DNA of 64,000 nucleotides from the NCBI GenBank assembly GCA_963921425.1, contig OY992834.1, forward strand, positions 19,667,923 through 19,731,922, written 5' to 3'. Each line of letters begins with the position of its first letter. Positions within the stretch are counted from its first letter, which is position 1. Below the pieces are notes generated by a model. It made no database searches. It had not been told where the DNA came from and saw only the letters and a program-made list of their open reading frames with translations. Shown one piece after another: positions 1-12,465 of the stretch. A program made the position numbers and the translations under genes. This DNA comes from Dryas octopetala (taxonomy: Eukaryota > Streptophyta > Magnoliopsida > Rosales > Rosaceae).

Positions 1-800
1 TACAAGAGTCTTTATTTACAGGCACAAGGGGGTGAGAAGAAGTTGTAAGTTTCCAATGTGGGACAAAATGCACTAAAAGGTGCAAAAACAAGGAAGAAAT
101 CTGAATTGGGTCAAGAAAACTCGGCTGAAAACCCGTTTATAGGGACAAAATGGTCTTGGTTCAGCCCAAAATGAGAGCACGCGAGTCAAAGGACTTGGAT
201 TGGCTTTGACCAGTTCTTACATGGAACCAACAGCTGGGACTGATTTGGCTTTAATAAAGCCCAACGGTTGAGATTAGAAGGTGGGAGGGAGATTAGGTCT
301 GATCGGTCTCAACGTGAGCTCGTGAGCTCACTCCGCTCAACGCTACAGTCGCGCCGCGTCAACCTGCGCGCCCAATAACAACTTGCCAAATGTGCGTTGT
401 CAGTCCAGTACGCCACTAATTTTCTTTTCCTATTTTTATAATTTCTCCAACTTCAAAAATTCACTAAAAATAGCTCGAGACTCCAAATAATTCCCCAAAA
501 AATTATACGGACTCGTATCGATAAGTGCTAATTTTCTATAACCTCAAAATAGTTAAATCACTTTAAGGAAAATTATGAAAAATTCTCAACTCATTATTTA
601 ATTCTGAAAACTGAAAATGAACTTAATAATTACCAAACTCTTGAACTTAATAATTACCAAACTCTAGAACCACAATCAAAAGTCTAAGTTAGTTAAAACA
701 AAGTTACGGAAAATTTTAATTCCTTTAAACAAATCTTAAGAACAAGGTTAGAAAACTTAAGTAACAAAATTACCATAAGTCGAAAATTTAGGGTGTTACA
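1..800 (-). repeat. 3' LTR, partial (cut by window edge)
   Basis: It is homologous to 3936-4763 over its whole length, including the shared blocks beginning TACAAGRGTCTNTATTTA and ending in GGGTGTTACA. Only the first 800 bases of this LTR (minus-strand sense) are in the window. Confidence 0.7.
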
Positions 801-1350
801 CTTATAAACGAAAAATCCATCAACAATCAAACAAGGAGTACTCGAATTAACCATATTTGCAAGTTGAAGAAAATCTATCTCAATAACCAAAGGAGTGAAG
901 CCCCCATCAAATGCAAATTTCAGACCAAGCTTCAGTGTAAAAAGCTAAGTAGCTGAAACAGATAATCTACTAAAAAAAGATACCACCCCTAGAAGTTCCC
1001 CAACACTATCTTGCACCACAACGCCAAGACCCAAAATATTATTTAAAGGAAGTAAAGCCCTGTCCACATTCAACTTATAGGTTGCTAAAGGAGGAGGAGC
1101 CCGGCCAGTGCAAACCTTGCCGACAAGAAGGGCTATAGCTAAGCCAGCATCAAGCTGCTTTATAGAATCCAAAAACTCAACACGACGATCTAGCAACACA
1201 CCTAGTGGGAATGAGACAACACTATTCAATACCTCGTTTACATTCATTCCATATCATCCACACTATAATTTCCATTAACTGCAGCTCCACTGTACTCAAA
1301 TTGCTCCAAGTCACTAGAAGGCAATCTCTTGGAATTAGACTAGGTCTCAG
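801..1350 (-). other. LINE-type RNase H (RVT_3-like) fragment inside the LTR element
   Basis: The minus strand encodes pieces matching the RNase H domain that follows reverse transcriptase in plant LINEs. Seen are YKLNVDRALLP, then LGVVVQDSVGELLG, then LGLKFAFDGGFTPLVIEID, which fit the family pattern K-NVDGA...GVVVRDS-G...GL-LA-D-GF--V-VE-D. Just upstream, a piece reading IIVWMIWNE recalls the I-W-IW-RN motif that precedes this domain in LINEs. The match stops exactly where the LTR begins at 800, so the piece lies between primer site and 3' LTR in the sense orientation of the element. It is broken and not a functional gene. It may be a transduced fragment or a nested LINE remnant. Confidence 0.6.
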
Positions 1351-1979
1351 GTTTGGGTTTATAGGCATGAGTGAGCAAAGTTGTTGCTGCAAATAAGAAG
1401 AAGAGTCTTTGGTTATTGAGTCATCAAAATACTTAGCTTACCGCTTATGCTCTTATTCTGTCTTTCAAAATCCAACTTGATCTTCCAAATAATATTGGTC
1501 TAGATCATTCATAGGTTGAGCACGGTTGTGAGGTCGAGACAACATCTTGACAATTGGATTAACCGAATATAAAGGAATAACAATCATCTCAATGAACCGA
1601 GTCTGAAGAAACAAACCAACTCGCGTTCAAGAGATGGACTCTAAAACTCTGTGGAAACAATGTTCAATCCACAATTTTAAAGAAGATTTCCGAATTTAAA
1701 ACAAAGAACTCGGGTTTAACTCTCAACAAATCTTTGAAAACCGAAAGGTAATCCTCAAAAGATTTCAAAAATGAATTTGGCATTTTGAACACATTCCAAT
1801 AAAACATTTATTGAAAATAACAAATATTTCAAAATAAAAACTATATTCGAAAATACCTCACCAAAATTTCGAAATTAAGTCTTTGAGAAAACGATCTTAC
1901 AAAAGCCAATAAGAGATTTCACAAAATAAAAGATAAATGTTTGCAAACAAAATAGTTAAAAAAATCTTTTAAAAGCATT

Positions 1980-1991
1980 GTTCTGATACCA
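1980..1991 (-). other. Primer-binding site of the LTR element
   Basis: The minus strand reads TGGTATCAGAAC, one base from the initiator-Met tRNA-complementary TGGTATCAGAGC used by many plant LTR retrotransposons. It lies 7 bases inside the LTR end at 1999. Confidence 0.7.
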
Positions 1992-1998
1992 CTTTAAT

Positions 1999-4763
1999 TA
2001 TCACACCCCGAACCTCGGGTATGCAACAAAGACATCTATCTTGAATGCCCCAAGAGATTAATACCACTAAATCAAGTATTAATCCCCCAAGATAATCAAG
2101 GCAGGTGAAGCCTTTTGGGTTCAGCACGGGTTGGATCAGAGATAATAAATAGCGAAAAACATGTGAAGTAAAAATAAAATTCTTTATAAAATCAACCCTC
2201 AAGGTTATGGTAATTTATTGCAACCTTCAAAAATAAATAAATTCGAAATACATAGCAAGCATAAAATAAAGGTTTCAAAACTACACAAACGTATAATCAA
2301 AGTAAATAATTCAACACCATCTCCAAAAAATGGAGGTAAAATCATTCAAGACATACTTAAAACTAGAAAACAATTAAATGACAACACCAATTAAATCCAG
2401 AAAGTTGACAAGTCTCAAGATGCTGCTCTGCTCGACACTCATCCAAGTTCATCTTTTTACCATCTCGTACTTAGCTATAAAAACATCAAATAAATAAGAA
2501 ACACAAAAATAATGTAGGGGATAAGCATCTCATACGATCATAGCTTCTCCACAGGGGACTCTGACTAATTTAAAACCATAAAACCTTTTCAGTGTAAATC
2601 ATAGTGGAAATCATTTTCTTACGGATCCTTAAATCATCAAAATAAGTTTTTCAATCCTTTCCTTTGAAATCCTTTCAAAACATTTATGACTCGGCTATAC
2701 AGTAATATGGTAAACATGCATAAAAACATATAAATAACAATAAATCAGATGGTCGATACACATTAGGTACAATTATGATGTCAGCTGCAAATGACAGCAA
2801 CCATAGCGAGAGTGCCCTGGTAATCAGATATAAGAACTCGCAATTGAGAAACCGTATCAACTGCCACCGGATCACTTATGAGTCTTGGCTTCGCACAAGC
2901 ACACGTCACACATAATAACTTGGCTAAGCACCTCATAACGTAAGTGATCAATTCTTCTAGAAGGTTTAGGGACTTGAACCCAAGGTCACCGACGAGGTTA
3001 CCCTTACTCTCTGACCAAACACAATAATAGGATATTATAATAATTTAAAATTACACACACATACACAAGAGTCCATAGTCAGGAATGTAGGATAAATCCC
3101 CCTACCTTGAAACTAATGCTCTTCATGTATTCTCTTACATAGCTTATGCATCCTCATCTGTCTCGATTTCATCGTCTTCTTGTCACGTCATAAAGAAATC
3201 CTTCGGTAACTGGTGTTCCTAGTGTCCGACAATACGACAACTTAATCAAAAGTTAAGTTCAACACAATCTCGTTATGACCCATTCTTTTAGGTCACATGT
3301 CCATAAAGACTCTAATCCTAAGTGGACTAAACTCTACTCTTTAGGGTTTCTAAGTTTCAAGTTAATTTTAAAGTCAAATCACTTGACTGACTGCCTTGGT
3401 TTAAAGCAATTCCACAAATTAATTTAGATTAAAATATATCAAACTTAAGTATTATCCAAGTATTTAATTAAATAGTATTTCTCCAAAATATTACACTAAT
3501 TAATCAAACTTGAATAATAGCTTAAATCCAATTTAATTTATACAAGTTAATAACCTTTAATAAATCTCCAAATTAAGTTACAACTAAACATGCTTAATTA
3601 ACTAAATAAATTAAGCAATTAAATCTCCAAAGTAAACTAAGGTATGCTTGATTAATAAATAAATCCTACTTAATTAATCTAAGCATGCAATCTAACATTA
3701 AAGCCTAATAAAAATAAATAAAGCAGAAAAATAAATAAAAGACTTATCCGGTTGTCGACTTCCAAAGCTAGACTCCACTCCTAAGGGCTCCTCCTCTTTG
3801 GCAAGCTCTCTAGAGGCAAACTTTTAAACTATGAGAATTTTCTTTCATTTTGGTATGTCTTTTCTTAGAGAGACTCATAAAGAACCAATGAGTGAGTATC
3901 TCAAACTTCACTTGGTGGTGCAAGTGCAAATGAGGTACAAGGGTCTCTATTTATAGGTACTTGAGGGTGAAAAGTTTCTCTAATTTTTCAATGTGGGATA
4001 GGATGCTCAAAAGTGTCAAAAACACTAGAAAAAGTCGAACTGGGTCCAAATAACCGCGCGTGTCGCCCAATTACAGATACAAAACGGGCCTGGTCGCCCG
4101 GCTGGGAGAGGTGCGAGTCAAAGCTAGCTCGACTGGCTGTGATCGGTCCTCACATGGAACCAACGATCAGGAATCGCTGGGCTTTAATGAAGCCCAACGG
4201 TAGAGATTAGATCTCGAGTTCTCATTGCGTGTGATGCAGCACACTGGAGCTTTCGTGTGCAAGAATAGTGTCAACGCCACTAGGCGCTCCGTCAGATGGT
4301 CTGGCGAATCATCTTGCGCCACGTTGGCATGTGTCAGTCCCAGTCAGCAACCTTTTTCGTTTCTCTTATTTTCCTATACTTTCTAATTTCTCCAATTTTG
4401 AAAATTCACCAAAAATAGTTCGGAACTTTAAATAATTCCCCGAAAAATCTTACGAACTCGTATTGATGAGTACTAATTTTCTATAGCTTCAAAATAGTCA
4501 AATTACTTCCAGAAAAATTATGAAGATTGCTCGTCTCATAATTTAATTTTGAAAAATGAAAATAAATAAAATAATCATCAAACTCTTGAATTTCCTTTTC
4601 CAAAATTCACTTACACACAACTAAGCTCCAGAACCACAATCAAAGGTCTTGGTTAGTTAAAACAAAGTCAAGGAAAGTTCTAATTTCTTTAAAAAAACCT
4701 TAAGAAAAAGGTTAGAAGCTTAAGTAACAAAATTAACATAAGTCGAAAATTCAGGGTGTTACA
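1999..4763 (-). repeat. 5' LTR, apparently complete
   Basis: It starts with TGTAACACCC at 4763 and ends near GGGTGTGATA at 1999, immediately before the primer site. It holds no open coding region of note. Related but diverged blocks occur at 36738-36830 and 52545-52690. The flank right of 4763 (GACTG) cannot be checked against the other end, which is outside the window. Confidence 0.65.
3948..3955 (-). promoter_or_regulatory. TATA box of the LTR promoter
   Basis: The minus strand reads TATAAATA about 810 bases into the LTR, as expected for the U3 promoter. The other LTR copy has the diverged form TGTAAATA at the matching place. Confidence 0.45.
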
Positions 4764-4765
4764 GA

Positions 4766-5293
4766 CTGTTGCCTCTCTTTGATTCGAGATTTCCGATGTA
4801 ATCACAAGGTAAGATATTCACAATAAATGGGACACATTACAAACTCCTATACTATCTTGCAGACGAGAATTACCCTCAATGGGCAACTCTTATTATTTCA
4901 TTGCACATTCATGTTTTAGATAAACACAAGTTGTTTGCAATGCAACAAGAGCGCTACTAGAAGGATGTGAAGAGGACGTTTGAGATTCTAAAAGCGCAAT
5001 GACAAATTATAAAACGACCTGCTCATTATTGGGAACCGATTGACCTCGGGTATATCATGAAGTCGTGCATAATATTGCACAATATGATCGTGGAGGATGA
5101 GCATCATGAAGATGACTGTACGGATGACCCAATAGACCTAATAGTTAGCACTAGAAGGGCAGGACAAGAATACAAAGGTGTACAACCATGTCCGCCTGGC
5201 CAGCCGCCACTATCATTACCTGAGTTGAATGCTCGTAGGAATTTGGTTAGGAACCAAAATGTCAATGTTGAGTATGCATTTCATGATATTTTA
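4766..5293 (+). pseudogene. PIF/Harbinger transposase (DDE_Tnp_4) remnant, C-terminal part
   Basis: Read in one main frame, the segment gives YYLADENYPQWATLI, then a stretch like KDVKRTFEILKAQ, then PAHYWEPIDLGYIMKSCI and ILHNMIVEDE. These match the end of the plant PIF/Harbinger DDE transposase (YYLADGIYP-W, RKDVERAFGVLQ, ACIILHNMIVEDE). The N-terminal two thirds are missing. At least two stop codons interrupt the frame (ERY-stop before KDV, and AQ-stop before QIIK), so this is a dead DNA transposon gene. LTR sequence starts directly on both sides (4763 on the left, 5294 on the right), so the element was probably split by retrotransposon insertions. The acidic tail DEHHEDDCTDD is usual for the family. 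Confidence 0.85.
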
Positions 5294-6500
5294 TGATACT
5301 AACTTTCTAACCTAGAGTGCAAGAACTCGATATTCTGTGCATTGTTAGTTCGTTTTAGTGTTTTATAGGTAATTAGAGCAAAGATGAAAGAAAGAAGCTA
5401 AAAGAGCCGTTTTTGGACATTTCCTAGTCAAACTAGGATAAGAGGAGAAATCCGAGATAAACTAGGAAAGCTGTAATCCTAAGATTCCTAGTCTCACAGG
5501 GAAAGATGAAGTTTAAAGAAGAAGAAATCATGATTGTCCAAGGTCAAAAATGAGAAATCCTAATTGGAGCAAGAAATCCTGGTTGAACTAGGAAACCCTA
5601 ATCATGGTAGGAAAAAAAGGTCCTAACTTCATTGAGAATCATGATGGGCGAAATGGTAAAAGTGAAATCCATGATGGACTAGAAATCCTACATCTACAAG
5701 GAATCCTAGGTGGACTAGATGATGTTGGTCAAAGTCAACCCACTTGGTCAATGGTTATAGAAGTTTCCACAAGATATTCGACCTTCATACAAGCAAGAAT
5801 GAAGGAGTGGGCCTAGAGGAGCATGCGCATGACAAGATGAAGCCTTAAGGAGGTGGCGCTTAGGAAACTTGGGCTTAAGTGATGCCGTAAGCCCATAGGG
5901 AGGAAACCCTAGTGTTTATGCAAATCCCTTTTCTTTTGGGACAAGGAAGATGCTCGCCTAGTTAGTGTTGATCTCTCCACCTCCTCACTCTATATAAGGA
6001 CCTCATTCTCTCACAATTGAAGAACTTTTACATGCTTTAATTTTCTGCAAATTTGAGAGAGGATTTTGACATTGAGAGATCAAGAAAGAGACTTTGTCGC
6101 AAACCTTAGCTAACCCTAGCCGTGAGCCTCTTTGCTTGTGGTCTCTCTTGCTTCCTCTTGTGTCGAAATCTCTTGTTGTTTTTAATGATTTCTCTTGTTT
6201 TTTTTATTTTAATTGTTTAGTTTATCTTAGTTTGTTATTAACAATGGACCATTGTGCCACTATTGTTTAAAGTGGGACTTGCGCCTCCCAATAAAAAATG
6301 CCCAGACCCAGTTTCATGCACTGGCGGGAAGGGCATTCAACCATATGTCGATTGTGAAGCCAAAGCGAATATCTCATATTGCTCTAATTATAAGCATGTT
6401 TACGTGAAAGTCCATGATTCGCATGAGGCCACCCGTGGGAACCACTGAAGAATGTCGTGGATGCATTCTACCAACAAAATAAAATGTATACATCATCGTT
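5294..6500 (+). mobile_element. LTR-like fossil (Athila/Tat-like gypsy), right end unclear
   Basis: It begins TGATACTAACTTTCTAACC at the point where the Harbinger reading stops. A TATA-type promoter with a CT-rich leader lies near 5991, as in plant gypsy LTRs. No coding region of a retroelement is seen, so it may be a solo LTR or a truncated copy. The open stretch 6254-6448 (64 aa, Cys-containing) matches nothing I recognise. The right edge is a guess. Confidence 0.4.
5991..5998 (+). promoter_or_regulatory. TATA box in LTR-like region
   Basis: TATATAAG is preceded by CTCACTC and followed about 30 bases later by a CT-rich leader, the usual layout of a plant pol II promoter. Confidence 0.4.
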
Positions 6501-8257
6501 TCTTTGTTGTTAAGTGTTGTTGTTGTTAATTTTATATACTCGTTCTAATCTTTGGTTGTTTTAGTGTGGTTTCTTTTATATGCTTATCGTCGTTCGTATT
6601 ATGCATGATGCTAAAATGAATTGTGTTGTGCTTACCATTTTTATGCATTTCAAACATTAAAAAATACCAAACAACTTAAAAGACCGTTGGTGGAGAGAAA
6701 ATATAGAAATTATAATTTGTGTGATAAAATTATAAACCTAAGTATATTCAATATTGATCTTATTTTACAGATCTTATTAAAATAATACTAATTATATAAT
6801 TTTTATAAATATTTAAATTATAAATTATAATTAAATATTACTCAATCAATATTAGACATATTTTAAATAAGTATAAAATACTGACCCAAAATGGGTTTAG
6901 CACTTTGGAGATCAAAATGGGTCTCATTATAGTAGAAGGCCTTAGAAAGGCAAGCCCTTTTTTTTTTTACTGTTTTTTTTGTTTGTACGTGCATGTATTT
7001 TATATGATTTAGCTAGGTTACTACTGGTGATGACTTTTGCTTTTAATAATTTTTGTACTTCATTTTTTAATGTCAAAATGACGGTTTTGGCCTTTTACGG
7101 GTAGTTTGAATTCGATAGGAATAAATCCAAACTTGAAGGGGGCCAGGTAGAATTAATTGATCAACCCTTTATTTATGAGTGGCTTCTACCTATAATTATA
7201 TTCCCCTGGGTGGACCTCCTCCAAATCTAAAACTCAACCAAAATAATAATTTTTTGAAATATATAGAAACTCCGAGGATTGATACAGGACTAAACTACAA
7301 GCATATGTGAAACACCTAGCTATATCAATTTGAAAAGGAGAAATACGAATCCAAATTAATATTATAAATAATTAAGTGGCAGCCAGTGGGAATAATATTT
7401 TAACCAGATATGGAATTGTTAAAGTGTCTCCATGATATAAGTGGCCAAAAAAAAAAACAGTGTCACCAATATGCAACAAAATTGACTACTACAAATTAAG
7501 TGCATGAAAAGTAGCACACGGCAGATACAACTATGTGGAGAATCAACAACTGGTGTCGTTGCATGATTAAGCACACCCTATGGCTAGTGGTTGCCATGCA
7601 GATTAAACTTGTTTGAAACCCATTAGGTAATTCATAATGCATAAATTAATTCATATATACTTTCATTGGAAACACATTATTGGGTTTCTATCCTACTCAT
7701 GATTTCTATGTTTTTTTTTGGCCGCGCTCATGATTTATATGTTTGATGAGTAGGATCAGCACTAGAACATGATGTTCCCAAATTGGCCCTCACACATGGA
7801 TAAGGATGAAGGATCCAACCATCACAAGAAGAAAGAATTTAGGAATTAATTCTCAACTTATTTTGGTTATTTTACATGAAAGTTATATGAGATTTAAATG
7901 TCTCCTTTGAATCAATACAAAACAATTAATACTTTTTAAAACAATGAGATTGTGAGTGGGATGAATGTGTTGGGGCATTTTAGAATTAAGTGACACATTT
8001 CTTTTCTGCAGGCGTCTAGAACTAATACACACTGCAAAGATGCAAATTGACCATTTATAGGTAGGCAGTCAAGAATTCTTGATTCGGTACACTTCTATTA
8101 ATATTACAGTCAACAATTACATCATCTGTAATTTTGAAGAAAAGTGGAGCATTTAATCCATACACGTCTCCATATGTGTAGTGGCACTTAAGACAAACAT
8201 GTTAACAATTCACATTGAGTGACATAGAGCACTTGTGGTCACACAACCTAACACATG
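6501..8257. other. AT-rich spacer, no gene seen
   Basis: I see no convincing coding exon, RNA gene or transposon end. It contains homopolymer T runs near 6960 and 7708. Confidence 0.5.
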
Positions 8258-8265
8258 GTTAAATC

Positions 8266-8737
8266 CAGGGACGAATGCACATCCAAAGGTAGGGGGTTGG
8301 GCGACCCCCCAAACTCTATGGAAATGCAGCCACGAAGTCCTTGATGGCCATAACACGACCCCCCAAAGCTCCGGACGGCAACCCCCAAGCCTGGCCAACG
8401 ACCCCCTGTGCGCATCACTTGCTCGACGTAATGCTTGAGAGAGGCCTGCGTGACTGCGCCTTGCATATATATATATATTATTTTTTTTTCCAGTTTTTTG
8501 GATTCATGAAACACCCTTTTCTATTTTCCCTTGCACTAAATTCCCCATCCGCAAAATTCCCCCCAAAATTCCCAAAACCTACACCCATCTGCAACTACAC
8601 CCAGGTCGCCATTTGGCCATTCCCCACCACCATAGCCAGTCACTTGCCCGGTCCCTAAAAAATTTCACCACCGCTTTGTGGCGCTGGGATCTACCTGATC
8701 ATGACCCCCCAGGTTGGAGATTTTGGATTCACCACTG
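8266..8737. mobile_element. Non-autonomous hAT element (MITE), 472 bp
   Basis: The ends are CAGGGACGAATGC (left) and GGATTCACCACTG (right, reverse complement CAGTGGTGAATCC), an imperfect terminal inverted repeat with the CAGNG start usual for hAT elements. Flanks are GTTAAATC (8258-8265) and GCTAAATC (8738-8745), an 8-bp target duplication with one mismatch, the size hAT elements make. The body is GC-rich against an AT-rich surround. Overlapping open frames inside on both strands are side effects of base composition; no transposase is present. Confidence 0.65.
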
Positions 8738-8745
8738 GCTAAATC

Positions 8746-10874
8746 TACTCTAATATCATAAAAGAAATTGGAGCATTAAACTCAAAATCAATTTGACAAT
8801 GAACGAAGAAGCCCAAGACCCTTATAAAAGCGCTTAAGCATTACTATATTTTCTTAATTTGGGACAACACTTCACACATTAGGGTGTAGCTTCTAAATAG
8901 GATTTAGAGCTAAAGCCCGAATCCTAAATTTCAAACCCCGGCCCTAACCCTCTAAATTGTGCTAAACTCTATTAGAATGAACTCAAAATGTAACTCATTG
9001 ATAATTACATCAATATCACTAATTTAATTAATTATTTTTTATTTTCTTTTATATTTCATTAAGAATTTATGGTATGGTCTTTAGAACTTCGGTAACTAAG
9101 AGTTAGAGCTGATCAATGTTTAGGATTTAGGCCTTGAACTTCTCAAACTATTGTCAATTAATTTTTAAATTAATTGAGTACTTTCTTCCAATTTCAAATG
9201 CACGTATCCATTCCTAGTAGGCTAATCGTGCTAATGTAGTGCTTTTAGTACTGTTTTATATATTATTTTTAGGGAACTGTAATTGGCAGCTAGATGGGAC
9301 CAAAATGGCGTATGCAAATCATGATCTAGGAAGTGAGAGACTGAGAGGTGGTGGCAATGTATTAAATCGCTGATTTGGTACAAATTGATTAATTAATCAA
9401 CTAAGTGCATTAATTAACTAAGTGCTGATTACGTACTCATTGATAGCTATGTAAAGATTCATCACTACTTGAATTGCTTAATATGAGAGAAATGTTCTAT
9501 CAATGTCATGGGGCAGAGTGCTATTGGGAAAGTTGATCATGTAAGTAGCTAGGCTTTATCAATCATCGAAAAATGTATGGTCGGTTCAGGCAAATGCCTT
9601 GCTTATGTCAATATGGGATAAGATTCAAACTTTAATTGCTGCCATCATCAACTATTTTCTTACTCTATATATGATTTGTTTTCTTGATATCTATAACATA
9701 TCTCGGAGATATCAAATCCAAATTAATTCTGCATGCAATTAAGAATCAAGAAACTTGTCAACCAAATTGTGCATGGTAGGTTAGAATATGGCAATCTTGC
9801 GTAATTGAAGTGAAAGCAAATGAGATCCATAAATGGGTAATTGTTGGCGATATTCTCTCTAGAAAAGAATCAATGCAACTTGGCCACTTAATTATGCTGT
9901 GTATGTGTGAGAGTTCAATGGATAAAGGAATTAAGTAGAGATCTTATGGTAGCTAGTACTACTGTTTCAGGGAATTTGAATCAACTTTATTAAATTAGTT
10001 GGTCGGAAAGATACATATTCGAAGGCCTTGGAGACTGAATCACATTGTCGAAAAGCTAAGCGCAAATTCCAAATATATAGGAAAACCATATATGATGAGT
10101 TTCATTAATAACTTCAGCATCTTTATATATATAAATGATTACATAAAAAGCCATTTATAGATAAGTTTAAATGAGAGAGACTATATAAAAAACAGTTTAG
10201 ATCTTTAAAAGTTTAACGATAAAGTTTTGTTTAGTCTGATACACCAAAATTGGCTCAGAACACTATCAGTTACCAAAAATCAAATTTTATTTAAGTAACA
10301 ATATTAATTTTTCCGTCAAGTGCTTAAACTCTCTATGTTACTGTCATGGTCAGTGATATCTCACAATTACCTTAAAATAATATTTATATAAATGACTTTT
10401 TATTGTATATTACTTGTATGTGGACACTGATAGAAAAAATCAATGCACACATAAATCAAAAGAAAAACAACCTTAACTCGAAAACTGTTATTGTACTAAT
10501 TAGTTACATGTCGCTCAGAACAATTACAGGAGCATTTCAATGCTCACATTTTATTTATTAAATTACTATAAATAAAATGAATACCTCCCTTTTGTAATAT
10601 AATGATGCTTATATTATAATTGATGCTTATAAAACAAACTAAAACGACCCATTACTACTTTGTTGAATATAATTATAATCTAAAAACCGACTACACAATG
10701 ATAAATAAATTCAATTTTTACATTTAAATTACCTTGATTCATATTACAAATGAGTGTTCGAATTATCGTCCTTAATGTTACTATCATTCAATAACAAGCA
10801 TGCATTGATCCACAATAACAATCATATTTTTATTTTCTTAAATGTTCTTCTTGGTTGTGCTTATTACTTTCTTA
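8746..10874. other. AT-rich spacer, no gene seen
   Basis: No exon, RNA gene or clear transposon end is visible. Short TA-rich tracts are scattered. Confidence 0.5.
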
Positions 10875-10884
10875 TAATTGTATA

Positions 10885-11280
10885 GGGATTAATGTCATTT
10901 TGCTCCCCAGACTATTACACATGTATCAGTTTGCTCCCCAGACTTCTAATTTGGAAAATTAAGGACCCTGACTTTTTCAATTTTGCCAATTAAGGTTATT
11001 CCGTCAATTTATACATTTTTCATCTAAAATGTCGAGATGATCAAGCAAAATTTAGCAAGAAATAAAAGAGGAAAAATGATGCATGAGGAAAAAATGATAA
11101 GATCTAATTGGGAAGGGACCATTTTGCGCTCAAAGATTTGGATAAAAAATGTGTAAATTGACAAAAGAACCTTAATTGGCAAAATTGAAAAAGTCAGAGT
11201 CCTTAATTTTCCAAATTAGAAGTCTGGGGAGCAAACTGATACAAGTGTAATAGTCGGGGGAGCAAAATGGTATTAATCCC
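10885..11280. mobile_element. Mutator-like foldback MITE, 396 bp, 10-bp target duplication
   Basis: The left end GGGATTAATGTCATTTTGCT is mirrored at the right end, and the inverted arms run about 130 bases each, through blocks such as TTTGCTCCCCAGACT and GGAAAATTAAGGACC. Both flanks carry the identical 10-mer TAATTGTATA (10875-10884 and 11281-11290). A 9-10 bp duplication with long inverted arms points to a Mutator-like non-autonomous element. No coding region. Confidence 0.85.
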
Positions 11281-11290
11281 TAATTGTATA

Positions 11291-12035
11291 TTAACATTTC
11301 TACAATTACCATGGAATTGAAAAAAATTTACATTTTTAAAATATAATTTTGAGTTGTAACTTGTAACTCATAAACAGTTAGAGGCTAGCTTAGCGTTTGA
11401 ACGCTGGATGCAAACATTCAGAAGTGGATCAACTTTGACTGTTTTTGAGCGCCTCTTCTTATTAATTCACCTATTTGCGTATTTGTCTGTATTAATTAAC
11501 AAGCCTGATAGATGTATAAACTTGTTTTTTTTTTTTTTTTTTTGTATTACTGGAATTGAAAGATTAAGGTTTATCTAAGACATCCAAAAACACAAACTAT
11601 TCATGCGTGCTTGCTAGGTAGTGTGTGGGCGCACTTAATTAATTATCACAATATTATAAAGGCATTTTTAATGAATCATTTGTGCGTTTAAATTAAGAGA
11701 GTGAAAGAATAGCCATTGCAATAGGAAAATGACAGCCATAATAATTACTACGTACGCATCATCTTCCAACACTGATGCTTTATCTATGTTACAATGCACT
11801 AAGAATCTAAGACGGCCATTTAAGAATTCAAGGTATAAAACAAGAACAGGGTTTATATGTGTCTTAATGATGGCCGGGCACACAAACTTAAGGATAACTA
11901 TTTCTCATACAATTTTATAGAGATACAAACCATACATAAAACTATATCTATATATTGTTTCTTACCGTCACGTTTGAAACTTCTTTTTCTGGATTGCTAG
12001 CACTGTAGGTAACAAAAACAAAAAAAGAATGCTAC
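11291..12035. other. Spacer, no gene seen
   Basis: It holds a T-run (about 11526-11543) and no recognisable gene. Open frames on both strands around 11668-11920 have no family match. Confidence 0.4.
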
Positions 12036-12465
12036 GTACCTACATTTTTCTTTAATTCTACTTTCTCTAATCACTTTTATTTTTTTTTATTATGCAATGT
12101 AGTCTCATAATTTAGACTGTTTATTTCTGGATTATTTTTTAAAGATCATATATATATTTGAAAAAATCAACCAAATCAACTATCGTTTAGTCATATATGT
12201 ATCCCTTATCAAATAAATATATGATAATTAAAACATAAAAATAATTTTACTACCTACATTTTTCTTTAATTCTACTGTCTCTAATCACTTTTATTTTTTT
12301 ATTATGCAATGTAGTCTCATAATTTGGACAGTTTATTTCTGGATCATTCTTTAAAGATCATGTATATATTTGAAAAAATTAACCAAATCAACATACTATT
12401 GTTTAGTCATGTATGTATCCCTTATCAAATAAATATATAGTAATTCAAACATAAAAATAATTTTA
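12036..12465. repeat. Tandem duplication, two ~214-bp units
   Basis: The block starting CCTACATTTTTCTTTAATTC occurs at about 12036 and again at about 12250, and the two copies stay aligned for their full length with scattered substitutions and small indels. This is a direct duplication of AT-rich non-coding sequence. Confidence 0.85.

Larger units (their letters stand above)
1..4763 (-). mobile_element. LTR retrotransposon fossil, partial, Tekay/Del-like ends, very short interior
   Basis: Bases 1-800 and 3936-4763 are two diverged copies of one sequence, both ending at the right in GGGTGTTACA, which reads TGTAACACCC on the minus strand, a common start of plant Ty3/gypsy LTRs. On the minus strand the complete LTR runs 4763 to about 1999 (about 2.77 kb). 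It ends in GGGTGTGATA and is followed 7 bases later by TGGTATCAGAAC (1980-1991), close to the initiator-Met tRNA primer site TGGTATCAGAGC. The second LTR starts at 800 and leaves the window at base 1. The interior is only about 1.2 kb, with no gag-pol seen, so this is a non-autonomous or internally deleted element. The two LTR copies differ at many sites, suggesting an old insertion. The element looks broken. Clade assignment rests on the end motif and primer site only. Confidence 0.75.

Noticed and set aside
4013-4210. 65-aa plus-strand frame
   Set aside because: It lies within the LTR on the opposite strand and has no known domain.
8210-8658. Overlapping frames of 62-105 aa on both strands
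   Set aside because: They lie inside or across the hAT MITE, are GC-composition effects and have no domain.
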